Shown here: positions 9,794 to 16,416 of the stretch, one piece after another | Layout: every line of letters starts with the position of its first letter | How positions within the stretch are numbered: the stretch's first letter is position 1 | Source: Ktedonobacteria bacterium brp13 | Lineage (GTDB): Bacteria; Chloroflexota; Ktedonobacteria; Ktedonobacterales; Ktedonobacteraceae | DNA: 64,000 bases | Direction: 5' to 3' | NCBI GenBank assembly: GCA_015099395.1 | Contig: AP024096.1 | Coordinates: 1,302,001 to 1,366,000 of the forward strand | Translations under genes and position numbers: made by a program | Notes under the pieces: model-generated | What the model was told of the DNA's origin: nothing | Database searches by the model: none | Seen by the model: only the letters and a program-made list of their open reading frames with translations

Positions 9794-9915
9794 TGTCGTA
9801 TTTTTGAGGCTACTTGGTGTCGTATGTTCTTCTCGCTTTTTCCGCTTCCAGTAAGGCTTGAGAGAGGGAGAAGAACAATCGTTTTACGACACGGAATTGT
9901 CAAAAAATTACGACA
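9794..9915. mobile_element. MITE-like element with paired TGTCGTA boxes
   Basis: A 122-bp unit with ~48-bp imperfect terminal inverted repeats. The left end has TGTCGTA at 9794 and 9818 (24 bp apart) and GTTCTTCTC at 9826. The right end mirrors this with TACGACA at 9885 and 9909 (24 bp apart) and GAGAAGAAC at 9868. Repeated, evenly spaced end boxes are typical of transposase binding sites in Tn7/Tn552-type elements. No transposase is encoded and I see no clear target-site duplication. Confidence 0.65.
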
Positions 9916-9918
9916 CAG

Positions 9919-9991
9919 AATGGCTCATGCCCACTCTTGAAACGTTATGCGCCTCCGACGCATAACGTTTCAAGAGTGGGCATGAGCCATT
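9919..9991. repeat. Perfect 33-bp palindrome with 7-nt loop
   Basis: Arms 9919-9951 and 9959-9991 are exactly complementary, with loop 9952-9958. The right arm from 9971 onward is also the outer part of the left terminal repeat of the downstream cassette. The left arm therefore carries a second, inverted copy of that cassette end. It starts 4 bp after the MITE-like element. With no T-tract and no gene ending immediately before it, a simple terminator role is less likely. Confidence 0.75.
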
Positions 9992-10086
9992 GAATTATCG
10001 TATTTACACTCGGCATCAGCGGTGGAGCAAGTGCTTGGGGGCCATCATCCTTCTTTCACCCGTGACAAAAAAATCTCTGGGCCCCC

Positions 10087-10118
10087 TTGACATTCCAGGC
10101 GACTGGAAGGTGTATACA
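10087..10118 (+). promoter_or_regulatory. MerR-family-type (CueR-like) promoter/operator
   Basis: TTGACA (10087-10092) and a -10-like TATACA (10113-10118) are 20 bp apart, longer than the usual 17, and the spacer contains the dyad TTCCAG-gcga-CTGGAA. This is the layout of MerR-family metal-responsive promoters, and CTGGAAGGT resembles CueR/ZntR-class sites. It lies ~80 bp before the HMA reading frame. No merR-type gene is seen nearby. Confidence 0.65.
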
Positions 10119-10196
10119 TTGCATAGTAAGGTAGCGTAGTACGTTGTAGAGACGTGAACTATCGATCAGAACCATTGAGACGCGAGGCAAATTACT

Positions 10197-10485
10197 ATGA
10201 GAGAGACATGGACATGTGAGGTTACCGGAGAACAAAAGATGGCGTACTCCGGGTGTGAGAACGCAGTAGGGCGGTCGCTATCTCGACTGCCAGGAGTCCG
10301 CCGAGTCCAGGCTGACCATCAGACGAAGCCGCGTGGTGGTGCAGCTCGACCCTGCCCCAACTGATGCTGAAACCATCAAAGCCAGGTTAGCCGCATCCGG
10401 CCGACCTGGGCATCCCAGCTTGATTAGAAGGAGAAGGCCTTGTTCCACCAATCAGATCCGCCGCGCGGGTTGCTCGCACTGCTGA
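10197..10485 (+). pseudogene. Heavy-metal-associated (HMA) domain protein, frameshifted
   Basis: From ATG 10197 the frame encodes a short protein with YSGCENAVGRSLSRLPGV, recognisable as the first half of an HMA copper-chaperone fold; one Cys of the usual CxxC is replaced (SGCENA has a single Cys). It hits TGA at 10362. The rest of the fold (VVVQLDPAPTDAETIKARLA) continues in another frame from about 10333 to a stop at 10483. A one-base change near 10326-10332 would rejoin the halves. The open second frame overlaps the start of the MFS gene. Confidence 0.6.
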
Positions 10486-11642
10486 CCGCTGCCGCATTCC
10501 TGATCTTCGTGCAGGCGTTCATGATTGCGCCGATCCTGCCGCGCTTGGCGGAGGTTTTCGGCACCGAGCCCGGTGTCGTGGGCCTTGCGCTGCCAGCGTA
10601 TCTGGTGCCCTACGGGGTGATGACGTTGGTGTGGGGGCCACTGTCCGACCGCGTGGGGCGCCGCCCGGTGATCCTCGGGTCGCTGGTAGCGTTCATCGTT
10701 CTGACCGCCACAACCGCTTTCACCAACAGCGTGGGGGGCTTCATCGGGATGCGGCTGGCCACCGCTGTGGGCGCCAGCGGGGTGGTACCGATCTCGCTGG
10801 CCCTGATCGGGGACCTGTTCCCCTTTGCCCAGCGCGGCCGAGCGCTGGGCTGGCTGTTCGGCGGGATGGCGGGCGGCATTGCGTTCGGTTCGGCCGGCGG
10901 CGCGCTGACCGAACCGTATCTGGGCTGGCACGGTCTGTTCCTCATCGTGGCCGCCGCCGGACTGGTGCTGCTGGCCGCGGCGTTGGGCCTGCGGGCCCTG
11001 CCGGCCACGCCCCACCCCGCCACCGTGGCGCCGCTGCGCGCGGTTGTCGCCGGCTACATGGCTCTGCTACGCAACGTCCGGGGGTGTCGAACCTACGGCT
11101 ACGTGCTGATCAACGCTGTCCTGCAGTCCGGTGTGTACAGCTGGCTCGGTGTGTACATGCAGCAGCGCTTCTCGCTCGGCTCGTTCGGGATCGGCCTCAC
11201 CCTGCTCGGCTACGGCATACCCGGGTTCCTCCTCGGCCCGGTCATCGGTCACCTGGCCGACCGTTATGGCCGCGCCCGCCTCATCCCTGCCGGCGTGGCG
11301 CTCGGTGCCATCTGCGCACTGCTGCTGGCCGCGCCCCTCCCCCGCATCGCCGTGCAAGCCATCGTCATCGCCCTCTCCCTGGGCTACGACATGACCCAAC
11401 CGCCCCTGGGCGGCATCGTCACCGACCTGCCCGGCAACCGCGGCCTGGCCATGGGTATCAATGTGTTCACCCTGTTCACCGGGTTTGGTCTCGGCAGTCT
11501 TCTCTTCCAAGCATTGCTGTTCCCCTTCGGGTTCCCTGTCGCGCTGATCGTCTTCGGTGTCGGCGCCGCAATCGCCGCTGCAATTGCCGTCCCGCTGTTC
11601 CGGGACGAAAGGCCTCGCACCCACACGGGGCCTACGGCATGA
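10440..11642 (+). CDS. MFS efflux transporter, GC-rich, probably acquired
   Basis: 400-aa 12-helix major facilitator with the loop-2/3 motif GPLSDRVGRRP near residue 69 and a second-half echo GHLADRYGRARL. Closest in style to drug/metabolite exporters of the Bcr/EmrD type. Start is TTG 10440 with AAGGAG ~8 nt upstream. G+C at codon third positions is very high compared with neighbours, and overlapping frames are long and open for that reason. Its place behind a MerR-type promoter and HMA remnant suggests metal efflux or metal-triggered expression; the substrate is not visible from sequence. Confidence 0.85.
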   Translation: MFHQSDPPRGLLALLTAAAFLIFVQAFMIAPILPRLAEVFGTEPGVVGLALPAYLVPYGVMTLVWGPLSDRVGRRPVILGSLVAFIVLTATTAFTNSVGGFIGMRLATAVGASGVVPISLALIGDLFPFAQRGRALGWLFGGMAGGIAFGSAGGALTEPYLGWHGLFLIVAAAGLVLLAAALGLRALPATPHPATVAPLRAVVAGYMALLRNVRGCRTYGYVLINAVLQSGVYSWLGVYMQQRFSLGSFGIGLTLLGYGIPGFLLGPVIGHLADRYGRARLIPAGVALGAICALLLAAPLPRIAVQAIVIALSLGYDMTQPPLGGIVTDLPGNRGLAMGINVFTLFTGFGLGSLLFQALLFPFGFPVALIVFGVGAAIAAAIAVPLFRDERPRTHTGPTA

Positions 11643-11808
11643 GGACGCGACAGCCTCACCGTCTGGGGGTTTGGCGCTTGGGGCAGAACTTCGATCCTTC
11701 TAAGGGGGACCGAGCTGAGGGTGGACTAAGATCAGACGTATGAAATCGTTTGGTATGAGGGTTCCAGTAGCAGTCGATACTGTGTAAATACGATAATTCA
11801 ATGGCTGA

Positions 11809-11920
11809 TGGCCACTCTTGGGGCTTACAGATTGTTTGCTTGATCTATCGAGCAGGATGTTTCTCCTGGTCATGTACTCTTTGTGCAGAACAAGCGAGCA
11901 GTAAGCCCCCAATCTGGCCA
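11809..11920. repeat. Imperfect inverted repeat at right edge of cassette
   Basis: tggccactcttggggcttac (from 11809) is mirrored by gtaagcccccaatctggcca (to about 11921), with additional pairing TTGCTTG/CAAGCGAGC inside and a central loop of ~45 nt. It joins the right terminal repeat of the cassette to the left breakpoint of direct repeat copy 2, a counterpart to the palindrome on the cassette's left side. Confidence 0.45.
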
Positions 11921-12708
11921 TGCAGGCACATAAGGCTTCTACCAATAAAGTAGTTGCACTTTCTTAGGAGGGTACGACAGGCTATTATGTCCTGAAAGAA
12001 AAACTGATCCTAAGAGGAGCTAAGGCTGGGGACGCTCGAAATCATATGTTGTGTAAAGATGCTCTTTCCAGTGCGGCCATAGAGCTTTAATAGATGCTAA
12101 GCCATTCTCCTGTTACCGTGAGTGAACTTTCATGCGACGCGTATATAAGCTAATCCATGCTCTCTGACGTCCAGTACCCTTCTGTTCCATCATAATAAAG
12201 ATCGATCAACTCGGTATCCATCTCATATCCTGACGCATGCCCTTCACGTAATTCCCATACGCGTGTAATTCCATGAGTCTTAAGAATCTTTTTCAGCACA
12301 TCAGAGGGGATCTCGTGATAAAACCATGCGTCTTCAAAGGCCAACACAGTCAGAGGCATATCCGAACCAGTTATTGGATACCAGCCATTCCCATTCGTGT
12401 CCCAGTGCTCCTGTATTTGTTTCCATAACTCTTGGATCTCATCTTGCTGTAACGTGCGCTCATACGGTGTAGGTGTAGTCTCCATGTCTCTATCTTCCGT
12501 TCTAATGGATTTTTTATTGTTCTTCGGGTAATGGTGGACGTACATGAGGTAACGAGTGTTCATCGCAAGCTCCGATGCGCCGATAGTTATCCCGTGCTTG
12601 AACTAAGCTAATATGATTGGGACCAAATGGACGATTTACCGCTGCATCTGCGTCATCTTGCCCATCGTCCTCCCAAAAGCAAACTGGACAGATATCAAAT
12701 CCGCCTCT
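11917..12708. repeat. Direct repeat copy 2 (~792 bp)
   Basis: Second copy of the segment at 7476-8258. It begins with the last ~20 bp of the isochorismatase gene, here without the rest of that gene, showing that this copy came from the locus at 7.5 kb or a relative of it. Beyond 12708 it continues into the intact 5' part of the CPCC gene. Confidence 0.85.
12020..12563 (-). pseudogene. Partner gene of CPCC protein, nonsense-truncated copy
   Basis: Near-identical to 7580-8113 for its first ~135 residues. The Trp codon after ESMD is TAG instead of TGG, stopping translation at 12150 after 137 aa. A two-base deletion near 12093 further disrupts the downstream frame. It keeps four residues (RTLQ) that copy 1 lacks. 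A shortened 137-aa product could still be made, but the conserved Trp-rich tail is lost. Confidence 0.75.
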
Positions 12709-12864
12709 TTCCTCTAATGTCTTATAACCACAACACGGGCATTGATATTTGACTCCTTCCTGTGGTTCAGCATGAACAGACTTATTATCGAGGATATCAA
12801 TATAATCAACGAAATGTTGTAGGTATCTCTTTCTTATTGCTTCATTATCCATCTCTTCAGTCAT
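12514..12864 (-). CDS. CPCC-family cysteine-rich protein, intact copy
   Basis: About 116 aa. Contains YQCPCCGYKTL followed by GGFDICPVCFWEDDG, four cysteines in two CPxC pairs likely to bind zinc, and an acidic DDGQDDADA stretch; this matches the CPCC cysteine-rich family. Function is unknown; such proteins are often found beside toxin-immunity genes. I chose ATG 12864 (AAGGA ~10 nt upstream) over the TTG at 12900. Its 3' end overlaps the partner gene's start by 50 bp. Confidence 0.72.
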   Translation of the reverse strand: MTEEMDNEAIRKRYLQHFVDYIDILDNKSVHAEPQEGVKYQCPCCGYKTLEERGGFDICPVCFWEDDGQDDADAAVNRPFGPNHISLVQARDNYRRIGACDEHSLPHVRPPLPEEQ

Positions 12865-13028
12865 ATCACTTTCATCCTTGTCCTCAAAATTCCCTTCCAA
12901 TTGAGATTTTGTCCTAATGATATCAGACGTAGAATATTATTATAGCCTCTTACATCTTTTTATTAAACAGATTCTTGATCTACTATGTTAACCCCAAAAA
13001 GATTCACCTGATCGCAAGGAAAAATGTC

Positions 13029-13373
13029 TTACGACAATGAGTCGTTAATATATCCTTCGTCGATTTTTACGTGATAGCTTTGATCGATAGAGTCTTTCAG
13101 CTCTTGTTCAATTCCGTAGTATAGTGCGATACTGAGTGCCGTTCGGAGCGCAAAGTGATTACGGATGCGCTCAACCGTAGTGGGAAGTGTATCCTGTTGC
13201 AGATTGGTGTAGAGAACCGCATTGACGAGATTGGACTCCGTCCACAGTAGATCCGGCTCCTGGTGAAGTTGTCCACGTGAGGAGGTACATAAAAAACTCT
13301 TATGCGTGATCATACTGGCGTCTATAGCTGCGGATATGCTTGCTGGATTGATATTTTGTAGTATTTCGCCCAT
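13029..13373 (-). pseudogene. Probable GNAT acetyltransferase N-terminal fragment
   Basis: 114 aa. The segment LLWTESNLVNAVLYTNLQQDTLPTTVERIRNHFA resembles the N-terminal domain of a GNAT group common in this phylum, in which a W...FN.VLR motif is followed by a helix and the acetyl-CoA-binding domain. Here the sequence stops soon after, so the catalytic GNAT core (the R/Q-x-x-G-x-G/A loop) is absent. It may be a decayed gene or a free-standing small protein. Similarity is by eye only. Confidence 0.4.
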
Positions 13374-13673
13374 AAATGTGAGAAGTCCTTTTCTATTGCT
13401 TTTTGCTTACTCTCTTAAGTTATGGCTAATATAGCAGAAGAAGCTATGCTAGACAAGAAACTCCAGTTGCTTTGACTCTTCATACGAAAGAAGGATCTTT
13501 TTTCTCCACCTCAAATTACACCTTTTGGTGCATGCTTCTTATTGCCCCAGACGCTATGCTTGTCTGTAACATGCCGCCATTTCATTTTCATTGTGTCGGA
13601 TGAGAATGATACCAGCCGGATGCTGTTCACAATGGTAATGGCGATGGTTTCTCATTGAGAGGAGAAAGAAGAC
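13374..13673. other. Divergent intergenic region, nothing recognised
   Basis: 300 bp between divergent genes. It must hold the promoter of the transporter/REC/kinase operon. I see no strong palindrome, repeat or small ORF. Confidence 0.3.
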
Positions 13674-14684
13674 ATGCCGACGTTTGAACATATTGCTGTG
13701 CAGCAGGTAAAAAGGAGCAGGCCTCATACATTGTCATCAATTTTTGTAGCGATCCCGCCTGGTTTTTTCGGTATTTCTATGGGCATTGTAGGACTGGCCG
13801 CTGTGTGGCGCTGGACGGCCGTCTTATATGGCTGGCCGATAGGTATTAGTAATGCGCTCTATCTCATTGCTGCCCTGGTGTATATCGTGCTCGTGATAGC
13901 GTTAGTCACCAGGATTATTTTTGCTACAAGAGCCGTCCGCAGTGAACTTACTCATTCAACTGTAGCGTCGTTCTACTCATTTTTTCCTATCTCGGGTATG
14001 TTACTATCCTTCGGCCTGGAACCATATGCATTTGGTGTTGCCAGGGCTTTCTTCATCATCTTTTTTGTGTGTACCTTGCTATTTGGCGGCTGGATTACTG
14101 GTCAGTGGATTGAGGATGAGTCAGGTACTGATGCGATACATCCAGGCTACCTTCTCCCTACTGTGGCCGGAGGGTTGATTGGTGCAGATGGAGCAGCGCG
14201 CTTTGGTTTCATCCAGTGGGGATGGATGAGTTTTGGAATAGGCATGATCTGTTGGCTTATGCTTGGTTCGATTATCCTTAACCACCTTTTTACGCATACA
14301 CGTCTTCCGGTTGCCCTGATCCCGACTCTTGCAATTGAAATAGCACCTCCTGCCGTCGCAGGCGATGCATATTTTACATTGACCTCACAGCATATTGATA
14401 TTCTTACATACATCCTGGGCGGGTATACTATTTTGATGGCTCTCGTCCAGTTGAGGCTGTTTCCTCTGTATCACACGTTGCCTTTCTCCCCGAATCTTTG
14501 GGCGCTCACCTTCCCTTACGCGACTACTGCATCCTATCTGCTACGCTGGATGTACATTGAACGTTGGCAAGGTGCCGCCATCTTCTGTGCTGTAGTCGTG
14601 ATTGCTATTTCACTTTTTATCGGAGGCATCACTCTGCGCTCACTCATTGAGTTGAGGCGAGGAAAGATATTGGTAGATAAATAA
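13674..14684 (+). CDS. TDT/SLAC1-family (TehA-like) anion channel or transporter
   Basis: 336-aa membrane protein with about ten hydrophobic segments. The start IPPGFFGISMGIVGLAAVWR matches the conserved first helix of the tellurite-resistance/dicarboxylate transporter and SLAC1 anion-channel family, with a Phe in the fifth helix pair as expected of the SLAC1 gate. Likely moves small anions, sulfite or dicarboxylates. GAGAGGAGA lies 9 nt before the ATG. The following REC-TrxR gene starts 29 bp after its stop, so both are likely co-transcribed. Confidence 0.78.
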   Translation: MPTFEHIAVQQVKRSRPHTLSSIFVAIPPGFFGISMGIVGLAAVWRWTAVLYGWPIGISNALYLIAALVYIVLVIALVTRIIFATRAVRSELTHSTVASFYSFFPISGMLLSFGLEPYAFGVARAFFIIFFVCTLLFGGWITGQWIEDESGTDAIHPGYLLPTVAGGLIGADGAARFGFIQWGWMSFGIGMICWLMLGSIILNHLFTHTRLPVALIPTLAIEIAPPAVAGDAYFTLTSQHIDILTYILGGYTILMALVQLRLFPLYHTLPFSPNLWALTFPYATTASYLLRWMYIERWQGAAIFCAVVVIAISLFIGGITLRSLIELRRGKILVDK

Positions 14685-14713
14685 ACTACTTTGTATAGTC
14701 AAGGAGCATTTAC

Positions 14714-16372
14714 ATGTCTAAACCTACTATTCTGCTCATTGATGATGAGCCTGAAGTATTGCAGGCGGTTGAACGAGATGTACGGGGTAAGTATGGCAGA
14801 GACTATCGCGTCATGAAAGCTATATCGGGCCAGGAGGGACTTTCTATCCTGCAACGCATCGTGGTCCGCAACGAGCCGGTGGCGCTTTTTCTCTCAGATC
14901 ATCGCATGCCGCAGATGAATGGTATCGAATTTTTGAAGCAGGCTTCAGCTCTTTTTCCTTTAGCCAAGCGTGTACTCCTAACAGCATATGCGGATTCTTC
15001 GGCTGCTATTCAGGCGATTAATGATATTAAACTGGATTACTATCTCATGAAACCCTGGGACCCACCAGATGAGCATCTCTATCCTGTGATTGACGACCTA
15101 TTGGATGATTGGCGGGCGACGAGTCACTCACCATTTGAGGGCATCAGGGTGGTCGGGCAACGCTGGTCATCGTGCTCACATGTCATCAAAGAGTTCCTGG
15201 GTCGCAATGGTGTTCCCTATCAGTGGATCAGTCTTGAAAACGAAGAGGGACGGCGCTTGCTGCAAATCTGTCAGATGACTATATCTAATCTGCCACTGGT
15301 GATATTTCCCGATGGCCAGGTCTTTCAGAATCCCTCGCCTTTACAGCTCGCCGAAAAGATTGGACTGCGCACACAGGCCGAGCGCTCATTCTACGATCTG
15401 GTAATTATAGGTGGAGGCCCGGCTGGTCTGGCTGCTGCCGTGTATGGCGCTTCAGAAGGGCTCTCGACTGTCCTGGTTGAGCGTGAAGCTCCTGGCGGAC
15501 AAGCGGGAACGAGCTCTCGTATCGAGAACTATCTTGGTTTTCCGACAGGACTTTCAGGGTCCGATCTCTCAAGACGTGCCGTGTCACAGGCGTTACGCTT
15601 TGGTGTTGAGATGCTTTCACCGCAGGAGGTTGTGAAGCTACGCATTGAACATCCCTATCGCTTCATCACGCTGAGCGATGGTACAGAGATCAGCTGTCAT
15701 TCTCTTCTTATCGCCACTGGCGTCTCCTATCGCACGCTTCAGGTGCCAGATATCGAGCGTTTCAATGGTTTGGGTGTGTATTATGGAGCTTCGATGAGTG
15801 AGGCACTGGCCTATAAAGATGAGGATGTCTATATTGTTGGTGGCGCAAATTCAGCAGGGCAAGCGGCACTCTACTTCTCACGCTATGCTGGCTCTGTGAC
15901 CATCCTGCTACGTGGCCCATCACTCTCAAAAAGTATGTCGCAATACCTTATCGACGAGATTAAGATGCAGCCGAATATCTCTATCTGCGCTAACGCTCAA
16001 GTTGTAGCGGTGGAGGGAGATACAAATCTTGAGCGTATCGTTGTCGAGAATAGCGAGACCGGAGCCCGTGAAACTCTCCGTACCTCAGCCCTCTTCATCT
16101 TCATTGGTGCCATACCGCGCACGGAGTGGCTGAATGGTCAGGTTGAATGTGATGACCAGGGCTTTATCCTGTCGGGCCCTGACCTCTTTCATGATGGGAA
16201 GCGCCCAAAGAGCTGGCCTCTAGAGCGTGATCCCTACTTATTGGAGACAAATGTCCCTGGAATATTTGTTGCAGGTGATGTCCGCTGTAGCTCGATCAAA
16301 CGGGTTGCCTCAAGTGTAGGAGAAGGATCGATTGCTGTCCAATTTGTGCATCAATATCTCAGTAAAGTGTAG
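14714..16372 (+). CDS. Response regulator receiver-thioredoxin reductase fusion
   Basis: 552 aa. Residues 1-130 form a receiver domain (DDEP at 10-13, phospho-acceptor Asp62 in LSDHRMP, Lys in LMKPWDP). Residues ~140-215 look like a glutaredoxin-type domain (WSSCSH, a single Cys; NLPLVIFPDGQVFQNPSP). From ~230 to the end is an FAD/NAD(P)H thioredoxin-reductase fold (VIIGGGPAGLAAAVYGASEG; PGGQAGTSSRIENYLGFP; VYIVGGANSAGQAAL; VPGIFVAGDVRC). The usual catalytic CxxC of thioredoxin reductase is not visible, so it may be a flavin-based reductase or sensor. Fused regulators of this type are known but little studied. It is 44 bp upstream of a histidine kinase. Confidence 0.85.
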   Translation: MSKPTILLIDDEPEVLQAVERDVRGKYGRDYRVMKAISGQEGLSILQRIVVRNEPVALFLSDHRMPQMNGIEFLKQASALFPLAKRVLLTAYADSSAAIQAINDIKLDYYLMKPWDPPDEHLYPVIDDLLDDWRATSHSPFEGIRVVGQRWSSCSHVIKEFLGRNGVPYQWISLENEEGRRLLQICQMTISNLPLVIFPDGQVFQNPSPLQLAEKIGLRTQAERSFYDLVIIGGGPAGLAAAVYGASEGLSTVLVEREAPGGQAGTSSRIENYLGFPTGLSGSDLSRRAVSQALRFGVEMLSPQEVVKLRIEHPYRFITLSDGTEISCHSLLIATGVSYRTLQVPDIERFNGLGVYYGASMSEALAYKDEDVYIVGGANSAGQAALYFSRYAGSVTILLRGPSLSKSMSQYLIDEIKMQPNISICANAQVVAVEGDTNLERIVVENSETGARETLRTSALFIFIGAIPRTEWLNGQVECDDQGFILSGPDLFHDGKRPKSWPLERDPYLLETNVPGIFVAGDVRCSSIKRVASSVGEGSIAVQFVHQYLSKV

Positions 16373-16416
16373 GCCTTTGCCCCTTATGCCACGCTACAAA
16401 CAGGAAGAGCGAGAAC

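Larger units (their letters stand above)
9971..11820. mobile_element. GC-rich cassette bounded by 39-bp terminal inverted repeats
   Basis: Left repeat 9971-10009 and the reverse complement of 11782-11820 agree at 37 of 39 positions (mismatches at the 10th and 14th bases). Inside are a MerR-type promoter, a broken HMA gene and an MFS exporter whose DNA is clearly richer in G+C than everything around it. No transposase gene is inside, so movement would have depended on an enzyme supplied elsewhere. Confidence 0.7.

Noticed and set aside
9919..9991. Integron attC site
   Set aside because: The palindrome is too perfect and its GTTATGC/GCATAAC core does not fit the attC consensus; no integrase is present.
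10452..11624. Long antisense ORFs opposite the MFS gene
   Set aside because: They are the result of high GC with few stop codons; sequences are low-complexity Gln/Gly/His-rich.
10631..11743. 370-aa Arg/Pro-rich ORF overlapping the MFS gene
   Set aside because: It is an out-of-frame reading of a GC-rich gene; composition is artefactual and there is no ribosome site.
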